Shown: piece after piece, positions 8,841 to 16,423 of the stretch
Numbering within the stretch: the first letter of the stretch is position 1
Layout of the letters: each line of letters starts with the position of its first letter
Origin: Nitrososphaerota archaeon
GTDB lineage: Archaea; Thermoproteota; Nitrososphaeria; Nitrososphaerales; Gagatemarchaeaceae
NCBI GenBank assembly: GCA_028867035.1
Contig: JAGWHB010000002.1
Location: 210,852-274,851, forward strand
DNA: 64,000 nt
Direction of reading: 5' to 3'
The notes under the pieces: generated by a model
Databases searched by the model: none
What the model was told of the DNA's origin: nothing
What the model saw: the letters and a program-made list of their open reading frames with translations, nothing else
Position numbers and translations under genes: made by a program

Positions 8841-10220
8841 CTAGGTGCTCTCGTATTCGATTACTATCGTATGGCCGGTCCCGTAGGGGTAAGGCTGCCC
8901 GTTATAGTAAGGGTCCCCGCCCGCGGTAGGGTAGCAAGGCGGCCCCGTGGAAGCGGCGCTACAGTAATCGAGTTGATTCAGAATCAGAGAGCCGAAGGCG
9001 GTCGAGGGTTTGCCGTCGACCAGGAGTGCGATCTTGTGCGTGCTGTCCGCCTTGAACCCGAGAATGTTGGTGGGGTTGATGACGATCGGGTGCTGGACGC
9101 CGTTGATTGTGACGTAACCATAGGTCGCCTGCCAGACATTAAAGAAATCGCCAAGGGTGTATGGGATGTTCGTGGGTGACTCCATGTGTATAATCCCCGA
9201 CGTGTCGTGGACATGCAAGGGTTCGAAACAGTTCTGTATCCCTATCCCCGCCGGTATCGTTACGTTCTGCCCGTTGATCACGATTCGGAGCCATGGATGG
9301 ATGTGTATAGTGGTCCCTTCGCTCCCCAGGCAGGTGAATGGGAACGCCGGTTTCGCTGCTGATGAATAGGACTGAGAGGCCAATTCCGAAAGGTAGTTCG
9401 GGAGCCCTGAATTCGCCATGGTGATGACGCCATACTGGTCTATCACATAGAACACGTCAAGGTAAGCCGCCGGGTCATAGATATGCGTCGCCCCCCAATC
9501 CGATGCTCCGTAGAACCAGCCGGGCTTCCCCAAGCCTCCGCCGTACTGCTGAGCGAATTGCGAGATGGAGGGACCAGATTGATTCAAATCGTCATACAAC
9601 TCAACGGTCATTATCTGCAAACCCTTGGAGTTCAGGCTTTGATAGTACTGCGAGTCCAGCATTGATGCTCCTTGTATGCACGAAGAGCACCACGTCGCGA
9701 CGAACCAGAGCAGAACGGGACGCGGTTGAAAGTTGCTCAGGTATGTCGTCGTCCCGTTCGCGAGTGTGAGCTTGAAGTCTGGGGCGTAGTCCCCTACCTT
9801 TGTGCCATAGAGGCCGGTCCCCGAGGTACCCTGGGAGGTGGCTGTGGTGGCGTAGTACGCGCCGAGTATGATGCCAATTATCAATATCGGGAGAGCGATA
9901 GTGAGCAGTTTCTTCTTCTTTCCCCGGCGACGAAGGCTCTTTCCACTCTTTTTGCGACCTTTGGAGGTCTGATCAGGCCTCTCCGCTCTTGGCTTGTCGG
10001 CTAGGGGAACGCTCGGAGAACCCGTCTGAGGCGGAGAAGGTGGACGGCTATCGGTAGGATGCTTGTCTCGGTAGTGCTGTTCCAGCGCAGAATCCCATTG
10101 AAAGCCCCTCCCGCACGCGCTGCACCACTTGACATCGTTCGGATGAGCTTCACGATAATGCCGCTGGAGGACTTCGTCGGAGTTGCACTCCTCCCCGCAC
10201 AGCTTGCAGCGCGATGTCAC
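8841..10220 (-). CDS. Zinc-finger / transmembrane / TlpA-type thioredoxin fusion protein
   Basis: 459 residues from GTG 10220, whose GTGA overlaps the stop of the upstream gene. Two tandem C2H2 fingers come first (CKLCGEEC...HYREAH and CSACGRGF...HYRDKH), then a Pro-rich linker, a very basic stretch (RRRGKKKK) and one membrane helix (about 107-125). A TlpA/ResA-like domain follows (GDYAPDFKLTLANG, ATWCSSCIQG with the active-site CxxC). The last 150 residues are a His-rich domain (IHIHPWLRIVING, PLHVHDTSGIIHMESP, TLGDFF) that I have seen described mainly in archaeal secreted proteins. Topology: fingers inside, thioredoxin outside. A CcdA-type reductant source is at 18578. The combination is unusual. 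Confidence 0.8.
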   Translation of the reverse strand: MTSRCKLCGEECNSDEVLQRHYREAHPNDVKWCSACGRGFQWDSALEQHYRDKHPTDSRPPSPPQTGSPSVPLADKPRAERPDQTSKGRKKSGKSLRRRGKKKKLLTIALPILIIGIILGAYYATTATSQGTSGTGLYGTKVGDYAPDFKLTLANGTTTYLSNFQPRPVLLWFVATWCSSCIQGASMLDSQYYQSLNSKGLQIMTVELYDDLNQSGPSISQFAQQYGGGLGKPGWFYGASDWGATHIYDPAAYLDVFYVIDQYGVITMANSGLPNYLSELASQSYSSAAKPAFPFTCLGSEGTTIHIHPWLRIVINGQNVTIPAGIGIQNCFEPLHVHDTSGIIHMESPTNIPYTLGDFFNVWQATYGYVTINGVQHPIVINPTNILGFKADSTHKIALLVDGKPSTAFGSLILNQLDYCSAASTGPPCYPTAGGDPYYNGQPYPYGTGHTIVIEYEST

Positions 10221-10699
10221 GCGGCCTTCACCAGCTTGCAGCACGAAATATTCTTGCTGAGGTAGTGTACCGATACCAGAAGAGCGAGGGCGGAAAGAAG
10301 GTAGAAGTACGGGTAGTTGAATTCGAAGAACGCCTGTATCCCCGGAGAGTACTCGAAGAGGACCGGGGTAGAGGCGCCAAAGAGAGCCAGCAGCGTGGGT
10401 ATCAAAGGCGTGCAGCAGAGGCCGTTTACCAGGCTGGCAAGGATAGATCCGATTGTCAGGCCCTTGGCTCCGGCCGCACGAATCTTGAAGGAGTACACAT
10501 TTAGGACTATCACCAGGCTGAACAGGATCCCGAACACGAAAGCGAAGGCGACCTGCAGCGGCGCGATGAAAGCTATGGCGTAAAGGGTGAATGTTCCATC
10601 TGGCAAGGAGGGCAGCAGAAACAGGTAGAAGACGGAGACCAACGCCGAGAGGATGAGGAACGTCGTTGCATACTTTCTCTGACTGAACACTATGCTCAT
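10217..10699 (-). CDS. Small polytopic membrane protein with LCCTP motif (CC membrane family)
   Basis: 160 residues from ATG 10699 (the open frame extends to 10747 but that N-terminus looks non-coding). Four to five membrane helices. Family signature: AGAKGLTIGSILASLVNGLCCTPLIPTLL region, with Cys-Cys-Thr-Pro identical in pattern to the first helix of MerT/MerF, and a C-terminal Cys pair in ISCCK. It sits in the mercury-like operon between merF and the zinc-finger/TlpA gene and is translationally coupled to the latter. This is the paralog whose context best supports soft-metal (Hg or Cu) transport or thiol redox. Which of these it does is inference. Confidence 0.75.
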   Translation of the reverse strand: MSIVFSQRKYATTFLILSALVSVFYLFLLPSLPDGTFTLYAIAFIAPLQVAFAFVFGILFSLVIVLNVYSFKIRAAGAKGLTIGSILASLVNGLCCTPLIPTLLALFGASTPVLFEYSPGIQAFFEFNYPYFYLLSALALLVSVHYLSKNISCCKLVKAA

Positions 10700-10898
10700 G
10701 GTGTTACGCTCGTAACCGAGATAAAGTCTTGAGGGCCTTGTGTTCAATCAGCAGCCTCCCCCCGTCTCGAATCTCCTAACACCATTACTCCTTGGCCTGG
10801 CAATTAAGGTCCCTGGATCCTTGCGCCGGTTCCTACTGCACAACCAGGACACCACTACCCTGCGTACGGTTCAAGAGCGATGGAACGGTTCGTTGGCA

Positions 10899-11174
10899 TC
10901 ATGCACCTCTGCCCGGTTTTGTGCGCCGGCTCTTGTTCCTTTGGCGTATCGCAACTCCGATTGCCACCAACGCTGCCACTGCGATGCCTGCCAAGAGCAA
11001 CGCAACGCTGCCGGTGACGGCCGACAAGAATGCGAGACTACCCGCTGAAAGGACCAATATTGGCAGGCCGCAGCAGACGAGCAGTACTAGACCCAGAAAG
11101 ATGGGCGATCTACGGGATTGAGAACGCTCCTCCCCGCTCTCCCTCCCAGTTCTCGACTCGGACGCTCTGTACAT
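10899..11174 (-). CDS. MerF-like two-helix mercuric transport protein
   Basis: 91 residues from ATG 11174 (GTG 11183 is an alternative closer to an AAGGT ribosome-binding site). Basic Ser/Arg-rich N-terminus, first helix GLVLLVCCGLPILVLSA with the Cys-Cys-x-x-Pro motif, a short turn, a second helix, and a basic tail RQRNKSRRTK. Length, two-helix topology and motif position match MerF, which moves Hg(II) into the cytoplasm for reduction by MerA. It begins about 22 bases after the merA stop on the same strand. Overall similarity to bacterial MerF outside the first helix is weak, so the assignment rests on motif plus context. Confidence 0.7.
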   Translation of the reverse strand: MYRASESRTGRESGEERSQSRRSPIFLGLVLLVCCGLPILVLSAGSLAFLSAVTGSVALLLAGIAVAALVAIGVAIRQRNKSRRTKPGRGA

Positions 11175-11196
11175 GTTGAACACTTACCTTTCGTCT

Positions 11197-12618
11197 CTAC
11201 TCCACACAGCAGCTCATCTTGTCGATGCTTCTGGTGAAGGACTGCGCCGCAAGCTTCACCCCCTCGGCCAGGGTGGGGAAGATGTGGGTCGTGTCGATTA
11301 TGTCATCGTACCTGAGCCCGTGCTTGATCGCCATCGCGCCCTCCAGTGCGTATTCTGTGGCCATCGGAGAAAGGACGTGCAACCCCACGACCCTCCCCGT
11401 GTTCGGATCGATGATGAGCTTGACCAGACCCTCTGTCTCACCCAGCATCTCAGCCTTCGCCACCTTGTCCAGCCCTACCGTCCTGCATGAGCAGGCACCC
11501 GTCTTCTTCACGTACTCTTCCTCGGTGTACCCCACCGCGGCGATCTGCGGGTTTGTGAAGACGGCCCAGGGAGTAGACAGGTAATCGACCCTCGCCTTCC
11601 CTCCCATGACGTTTGTCGCAGCGATAACCCCCTCTCTCGCGGCGAGCGTCTCCAGCATCAGCTTCTTCGAAACGCAATCGCCGGCGGCGTATATCGCCCT
11701 GTTCGTCGTCTTCATTGTGCTGTCCACCTTTACGAATCCCCTCTGGTCGGTCTCCACGCCAGCCTTCTCGAGCGAAAGCTCCCCTGTGTTAGGTGCCCTC
11801 CCTGTCGCCACTAGTATCTCGTCGGCCTCGACCCTGGGCTTCCCCTGGGCTGTAACCACCTCGATCACCTTGGCGCCGTTCACCCTTTCGACCCTGTTTA
11901 TCCTGGCCTTGATCTGGAACTTCATCCCCTCTTCGGTCAGTTTCTTTTGGAGTATCTCTGATATCTCGGACTCTGCTGTTGCCATTATTCTTGGCAGCGC
12001 CTCCACAACCGTCACTTCCGAGCCGAAATGGAGGAACGCCTGGCCCAGCTCGAGGCCTATGGCTCCTCCCCCGATAACCGCGAGGCGCTTCGGCCTTTCG
12101 TTAAGGTCCCACACCGTGTCGCTCGTGATGTAGCCTACTTCCTTCAGGCCCTCGATTGGCGGAGCTGTCGGCCTTGAGCCTGTCGCTATCACCACGTTCT
12201 TCGCCCTGAGTGTCTTCGCCTTCCCGTCCAGGACCTCGACCTCGGTCGGCGACCTGAAGCGTCCCTTGCCTTCGAACATGTCTATGTTGGGGTAGGACGC
12301 GAGAACCTTCTCGTACTTGGCTTCCCTGAAATCACTTACCAGTCGTCTTAGGCCGCGCATGACGCTCCGAAAGTTAAGGGCTGGGTGAGACACGCCGATC
12401 CCAGGAAAGACAGGGTGCTGAGGGTAGAAGTGCCTGTGAGACGACTCGAGGAGGTACTTTGACGGCACACACCCGACGTTTACGCATGTCCCTCCTATGT
12501 GGCCGACTCCGACCATCGCTATCCCTGCCTTGCCTTCGGTCAGCTCGGTCGCCTTGATTGCCGAAGAAAACGCGCCTGCCCCCCTGCCTATTATGACGAT
12601 GTCGTATTGTCGGGTCAT
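11197..12618 (-). CDS. merA: Mercuric reductase (pyridine nucleotide-disulfide oxidoreductase)
   Basis: 473 residues. It reduces Hg(II) to volatile Hg(0) with NADPH through FAD. N-terminal FAD-binding GRGAGAFSSA, redox-active GGTCVNVGCVPSK (Cys45/Cys50), the NAD(P)-binding GGGAIGLELGQAF, the second FAD motif AIYAAGDC, and the dimerisation domain are all present. The C-terminus ends MSCCVE, the vicinal Cys pair (470/471) that separates MerA from dihydrolipoamide dehydrogenase. The N-terminal MerP-like domain of many bacterial MerAs is absent, as in other archaeal forms. AGGAGATG upstream of ATG 12618 is a good ribosome-binding site. It lies between merH-like and merF-like genes. Confidence 0.93.
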   Translation of the reverse strand: MTRQYDIVIIGRGAGAFSSAIKATELTEGKAGIAMVGVGHIGGTCVNVGCVPSKYLLESSHRHFYPQHPVFPGIGVSHPALNFRSVMRGLRRLVSDFREAKYEKVLASYPNIDMFEGKGRFRSPTEVEVLDGKAKTLRAKNVVIATGSRPTAPPIEGLKEVGYITSDTVWDLNERPKRLAVIGGGAIGLELGQAFLHFGSEVTVVEALPRIMATAESEISEILQKKLTEEGMKFQIKARINRVERVNGAKVIEVVTAQGKPRVEADEILVATGRAPNTGELSLEKAGVETDQRGFVKVDSTMKTTNRAIYAAGDCVSKKLMLETLAAREGVIAATNVMGGKARVDYLSTPWAVFTNPQIAAVGYTEEEYVKKTGACSCRTVGLDKVAKAEMLGETEGLVKLIIDPNTGRVVGLHVLSPMATEYALEGAMAIKHGLRYDDIIDTTHIFPTLAEGVKLAAQSFTRSIDKMSCCVE

Positions 12619-12643
12619 CAGTCAACATCTCCTGGATGGAAGG

Positions 12644-12787
12644 CTAATGGTGCAGGTGACCCGTTGTCCTCTTTTCGTATGAATCAGCGCAGTGAGAACA
12701 ACAAAAAGAGTGCTGCGCCCCGTGGATGTCTCGACTGTACGCGTTCTTACCTAACTTGACCCCGCATTCTTCACACTTTTCTGGCAT
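12644..12787 (-). CDS. merH: MerH-like TRASH-domain metallochaperone (47 residues)
   Basis: A tiny gene ending 25 bases before merA on the same strand. The 47-residue product starts MPEKCEECGVKLG and continues HSFCCSHCADSYEK, ending in a His-rich TGHLHH tail. Spacing of the Cys (CxxC, then about 21 residues, CCxxC) fits a TRASH domain. In Sulfolobus, a small TRASH protein MerH is encoded with merA and passes Hg(II) to the regulator or enzyme; this gene has the same size and position. The translation was checked codon by codon. The extra Cys and His tail suggest more than one metal site. Confidence 0.8.
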   Translation of the reverse strand: MPEKCEECGVKLGKNAYSRDIHGAQHSFCCSHCADSYEKRTTGHLHH

Positions 12788-12820
12788 GATGACTCGTCGA
12801 GAATCTAGTGTCTTCAGCGG

Positions 12821-12830
12821 GTATTAATTC
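12821..12830 (-). promoter_or_regulatory. Probable TATA box for the mer operon
   Basis: GAATTAATAC on the minus strand lies 34-43 bases upstream of the merH ATG (12787). In archaea the TATA element centres about 26 bases before transcription start, which would give a leader of about a dozen bases. Confidence 0.5.
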
Positions 12831-12906
12831 GATGCCCTTTACTTCCCGCACCAAACTGATGCGCTGCTTTCAGTCGATTAAAATAATATTGGGCTCCCCT
12901 TAATTA

Positions 12907-12921
12907 ACGGAAGACTTCCGT
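12907..12921. promoter_or_regulatory. 15-base perfect palindrome in the merH-osmC divergent region
   Basis: ACGGAAG-A-CTTCCGT, two perfect 7-base arms around a single base. It sits downstream of an AT-rich stretch (TTAAAATAATATT at 12879-12890) that could be a plus-strand TATA box and about 120 bases upstream of merH. It is a plausible dimeric-regulator site; no MerR or ArsR gene lies beside it. Confidence 0.5.
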
Positions 12922-13021
12922 GGGGAACGATGCTCTCCTCCAGTTCCAGCACGCTGTGTTAAGTCCTAACGATGCAGGATTATGTTATGCGCTGTCCAGG
13001 TAGCAAACACAAACCCTTTCT

Positions 13022-13037
13022 CCTCGACTAGTCGAGG
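13022..13037. promoter_or_regulatory. 16-base palindrome at the osmC ribosome-binding site
   Basis: CCTCGACTAGTCGAGG is fully self-complementary and ends 10 bases before the osmC ATG (13048); its right arm merges with the GAGGGGG ribosome-binding site. It may be an operator for osmC, or an RNA hairpin that hides the ribosome-binding site. Confidence 0.45.
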
Positions 13038-13047
13038 GGGTCGTCTG

Positions 13048-13566
13048 ATGATAAAGTTCGAAGAGGGCGTAATCGAGAGGACGAGACGGACGATGGCCTA
13101 TGTCAAGGAACACGAGCCGGAGCTAACCCCGAGAACGATAACAGTGAAGCTGGAAAAGAACGACAACTTCCTGTCCACGGCGTCGCGCGAAGGCAGCGAC
13201 CTGGTCTGGTATTCAGACGAATCCAAGGAAAGAGGGGGAGAAGAGAAGGGCGCGAGCCCGCTGTCCTATCTCCTCTCGAGCATGGGGTTCTGCCAGTTCG
13301 TGCACTACGCTGAACACTCAATCGTTGACGGCCTGAAGCTCGACTCGCTGCAGATGAAGGTCTCCGGGAAAATATCGATGCAGCCGCCGAGGCGGTTCAC
13401 CGAGATCACCTACGAGGTCAGCATAGCCAGCCCTGAGAGCGCCGAAGCCATAAAGAGTCTTGCCAGGAAAGCGGCTGACGATTGCTACGTTACGAACACT
13501 CTGAAGCGGGCATGCACGGTGACTGGCATAATAATGCACAATGGAGCGAAAATAGACCAGCATTGA
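13048..13566 (+). CDS. OsmC/Ohr-family thiol peroxidase
   Basis: 172 residues from ATG 13048, chosen because GAGGGGG precedes it; the frame stays open to 12982. OsmC proteins reduce organic hydroperoxides with two cysteines. The two expected sites are visible: SSMGFCQF (Cys82) at the start of the central helix and DDCYVTNTLKRAC (Cys146), the usual CxVxNTL motif. An extra Cys156 is close by. The beta-rich N-terminal half (DNFLSTASREGSDLVW) fits the family dimer fold. It is divergent from the mer operon and about 60 bases upstream of the AhpD-like gene, so the pair probably handles oxidative stress linked to metals. Confidence 0.8.
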   Translation: MIKFEEGVIERTRRTMAYVKEHEPELTPRTITVKLEKNDNFLSTASREGSDLVWYSDESKERGGEEKGASPLSYLLSSMGFCQFVHYAEHSIVDGLKLDSLQMKVSGKISMQPPRRFTEITYEVSIASPESAEAIKSLARKAADDCYVTNTLKRACTVTGIIMHNGAKIDQH

Positions 13567-13623
13567 CGTTCAAGCCGGGTAGCTCTTCCGGGTTAGTCAG
13601 GCAGCGAAAAAGAACGATGAAAC

Positions 13624-14178
13624 ATGGCATGGATTAGGGTTGTAGACGAAGAGGACGCGGACGGAGAGCTGAAGATTGCATACGGCAGAGTGAAGACGAC
13701 CCGAGGGACCGTAGCCAACATATTCAGAGTCCAGAGCTTGGACCCGAGGTCGTTGCAGGCGCACCTTGATCTCTATCTGAGCCTAATGTTTGGCGGTGGG
13801 AAGTTGAGTAGACAGCAAAGAGAGCTGATTGCGGTTGTCGTCTCTGCAGAGAACGATTGTCACTATTGTGTAGAGCACCACTCGAAAGCCCTTGGTAGAT
13901 ATGTCAAAGACGAAGAGTTCATCGCCAAGCTGGTGGCGAACCCCAGGGAGGCACCCCTCGAGCCCAAGGAAAGGGCGATGGTCGACTACGCCCTCGCTTT
14001 GACTAGTGATTCGCATTCGCTGACTAGGGAAGCCGTAGAGGGGCTTCGGCGAGTAGGAATGTCAGACGAAGAGATCCTTCAGCTCAACCTTGTTGCCAGC
14101 TACTTCAACTTCGTGAATCGAATCGCGAACGGTCTCGGCGTCTCCCTGGAAGAAGAACAGAGTTCTTACAGGTACTGA
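13624..14178 (+). CDS. AhpD-like / carboxymuconolactone decarboxylase-family peroxidase-related protein
   Basis: 184 residues, all-alpha. The catalytic signature is ENDCHYCVEHHSKAL, with CxxC (Cys79/Cys82) followed by the conserved His, as in AhpD-type alkylhydroperoxidases. Other family marks are the LSRQQRELIAVVVS helix before it and the acidic EEILQLNLVASYFNFVNRIA C-terminal helix typical of 'uncharacterised peroxidase-related enzymes'. It lies 57 bases after osmC in the same direction. Role: thiol-based peroxide or aldehyde detoxification; the true substrate is unknown. Confidence 0.85.
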   Translation: MAWIRVVDEEDADGELKIAYGRVKTTRGTVANIFRVQSLDPRSLQAHLDLYLSLMFGGGKLSRQQRELIAVVVSAENDCHYCVEHHSKALGRYVKDEEFIAKLVANPREAPLEPKERAMVDYALALTSDSHSLTREAVEGLRRVGMSDEEILQLNLVASYFNFVNRIANGLGVSLEEEQSSYRY

Positions 14179-14254
14179 CGGCAGCCCAAGCCACCACTTG
14201 AAGTGTTAAAGCGACCTGTTTTATTTCAGCCGCGAGTTCTCATCGCAGGAGAAA

Positions 14255-14377
14255 ATGAGCGGAGTTGCAAACCTGAAGCTATCCTTCACAAAGTTCGCGG
14301 TCACGTGCGTCGACAGGGGTTCGTTTGGCCTGCACTTCGTCAGGTGCTTCATCCTTGGAAGCACGAGGAAGTCGTGA
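14255..14377 (+). CDS. Possible 40-residue protein
   Basis: ATG 14255 follows an AGGAG ribosome-binding site by four bases and opens a 40-codon frame (MSGVANLKLSF...HFVRCFILGSTRKS). No family is recognised. It lies in the 328-base gap between the AhpD-like gene and the pyrophosphatase, where nothing else convincing is seen except a possible promoter for the downstream operon. The call rests on the ribosome-binding site alone. Confidence 0.25.
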   Translation: MSGVANLKLSFTKFAVTCVDRGSFGLHFVRCFILGSTRKS

Positions 14378-14506
14378 CCGACCATCTTCTGGTTTCGAAA
14401 GACCAGGTCAGGGTTCTGGACAAGCGGGAGTAGGCCTTCCTCGCACCTATTGCGCCATCACGAAGCCGCCTTGAGTCGAACCCAGCCAGGCAGACGAAAG
14501 AGAAGA

Positions 14507-15052
14507 ATGACGGCGAAACCTGCCTACCTCCTCGACAGGGTGGGAGCCGGGGACAGCCCTCCATCCCAGGTCAACGCGGTGGTCGAAATCCCCAAAAGCG
14601 GCAGCGTCAAATACGAAGTCGACCCGCAGACGGGATTGGTCTTCGTTGACCGCTTCCTCTACACAGCCATTCACTACCCTTTCAACTACGGGTTCATACC
14701 CGGCACCAAAGGCGAGGACGGCGACTACCTGGACGCTCTGGTGCTCACAGAGGAGCCGGTCTATCCCATGTCTGTAATCCGATCGAGGATCATCGGCGCG
14801 CTACTTATGGAGGACGAGGGAGGCCCTGATTCAAAGATCGTTGCAGTTCCAGACAAGAACATCGACCCAGCGCACTCGTCTTTGAGCGACGTCCGCCAGC
14901 TTCCGGACTTCACCCTGAAGCAGATGGAGTATTTCTCCGCACATTACAAAGAGGAAGAGCCTGGCAAGTTCGTCAGAGTTCACCGCTGGCAGGGCAGGCC
15001 GGCCGCCGAAGGCCTAATCCGCAAGGCTGTCGTCGCTTTCAAAGAGGGATAG
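14507..15052 (+). CDS. ppa: Soluble inorganic pyrophosphatase (family I)
   Basis: 181 residues from ATG 14507. It hydrolyses pyrophosphate to phosphate with Mg2+. Family I landmarks: AVVEIPKSGSVKYEVD, LYTAIHYPFNYGFIPGT, the signature EDGDYLDALVL with its three metal-binding Asp, and HRWQGRPAAEGLI near the end. The upstream extension of the frame to 14450 is unlike the family. Its stop is six bases from the start of the radical SAM gene, so it probably leads that operon; removal of PPi would favour prenyl-type condensations if the operon concerns lipids (inference). Confidence 0.93.
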   Translation: MTAKPAYLLDRVGAGDSPPSQVNAVVEIPKSGSVKYEVDPQTGLVFVDRFLYTAIHYPFNYGFIPGTKGEDGDYLDALVLTEEPVYPMSVIRSRIIGALLMEDEGGPDSKIVAVPDKNIDPAHSSLSDVRQLPDFTLKQMEYFSAHYKEEEPGKFVRVHRWQGRPAAEGLIRKAVVAFKEG

Positions 15053-15058
15053 CGAATC

Positions 15059-16423
15059 GTGGCATTGTCGGCGACCGAGCAACCATCGTCCGAGTTGGAC
15101 TCGACGAAAAGCCTCTGCCCAGTCTGTCTGAGCCTCGTCGAAGCCCACCTGGGCGTCCGCGGGGGACGGGTCGTAATGGAGAAGACCTGTCCTGACCACG
15201 GGACGTTCGAGGTACTGATCAGCTCCGACGCTGACTACTACCGGTGGGCGCTCAAGTTCAACAGGCCGGGGACCGCGCCCAGAGCCCTAGCCACAGCGTC
15301 GGATGCGGGGTGCCCCTACGACTGCGGCCTCTGTCCGGAGCATCAGCAGCACACCTGCCTCGGGATAATAGAAGTGACAGAGAACTGCAACATGCGCTGC
15401 CCCACGTGCTTTGCCGATTCCAGTGTCGGCAGGTCACTCGAGCTGGGTCAGGTCGAGTCTATGCTCGACGCCTTCGTGAGGTACGAGGGGAACCCCGAGG
15501 TGGTGCAGTTCAGCGGCGGTGAGCCCTCAATCCACCCGCAGATAATTGAGATGATCAGCGCGGCACGGGCCCGGAACATCAAGATAGTGATGCTCAATTC
15601 GAACGGAGTCCGGATGGCCCACGACGAGAGGTTCGTCAGGGCACTGGCGGAGGCGAACGTCACGGTCTACCTCCAGTTCGACGGTTTCAAGAGGAGCACC
15701 CATGAGACACTCCGTGGGGAGGACTTGCGGGAGACCAAGAAAGCCGCCCTCGAGAGCCTCTCCAAGTACGGAGTCAACACGGTCCTTGCTTGCACCGTCC
15801 AGAGAGGTGTCAACGAAGACGAGTACGGCGCCGCCGTCGACTACGCGTTCAAGCAGCCGTACATCAAGGGGGTCGTGTTCCAGCCCACCTTCTTCTCAGG
15901 GCGCCATCCCGACTCTGACCCGCTCGACCGTGTGACGCTGCCTGACGTCATCAAGGGGGCAGCATCTCAATCGGGATACGGGTTGTTGCAGTCCGACTTC
16001 TTTCCGATCCCGTGCTGCTCCCCGAACTGCAGCACAGCCACCTACGTGTACCTGGAGGACGGCAGGGCCACCCCCCTAACCCGGGTAGTGGACCACGAGG
16101 ACTACATGGACTACTTCTCCAACCGGGCTCTCCCGGACACCGAATACTTCACCAAGAGGACGAGCCTGGAGAACCTCTACTCGGCGTCGGCCGTCCCAGG
16201 ATCGGAGAAGGTCCTGGCGAACTACTGCACCGCCTGTGACATGCCCCCGAATTTGGGAGAGCTCGCCGACAGGGTGAAGATGATCCTTGTGCAGCCCTTT
16301 ATGGACGCCTGGAACTTCGACGTCCGGCGGGTCATGAAGTGCTGCGTCGGCGAGATCACGCCTGACTGCAGAGTAGTACCGTTCTGCGCGTTCAACAACC
16401 TCTACAGGGGAAGAAGAGCTTGA
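15059..16423 (+). CDS. Tes-like radical SAM protein (MJ0619-type family)
   Basis: 454 residues. N-terminal rubredoxin-like Cys set (CPVC at 20-23, KTCPDHG at 44), then AGCPYDCGLCPEH and the radical SAM cluster motif CNMRCPTC (Cys110, 114, 117). The SAM-binding FSGGEPS, LNSNGVR and YLQFDGF motifs follow. The C-terminal Cys region (CCSPNC, NYCTACDM, MKCCVGE, PFCAFNN) suggests extra clusters. This architecture is that of the tetraether synthase (Tes) family, which joins lipid tails by radical C-C coupling. It is somewhat short for Tes, so a paralogous lipid or other C-C coupling reaction is equally possible. GTG start; its stop overlaps the methyltransferase start. Confidence 0.8.
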   Translation: MALSATEQPSSELDSTKSLCPVCLSLVEAHLGVRGGRVVMEKTCPDHGTFEVLISSDADYYRWALKFNRPGTAPRALATASDAGCPYDCGLCPEHQQHTCLGIIEVTENCNMRCPTCFADSSVGRSLELGQVESMLDAFVRYEGNPEVVQFSGGEPSIHPQIIEMISAARARNIKIVMLNSNGVRMAHDERFVRALAEANVTVYLQFDGFKRSTHETLRGEDLRETKKAALESLSKYGVNTVLACTVQRGVNEDEYGAAVDYAFKQPYIKGVVFQPTFFSGRHPDSDPLDRVTLPDVIKGAASQSGYGLLQSDFFPIPCCSPNCSTATYVYLEDGRATPLTRVVDHEDYMDYFSNRALPDTEYFTKRTSLENLYSASAVPGSEKVLANYCTACDMPPNLGELADRVKMILVQPFMDAWNFDVRRVMKCCVGEITPDCRVVPFCAFNNLYRGRRA

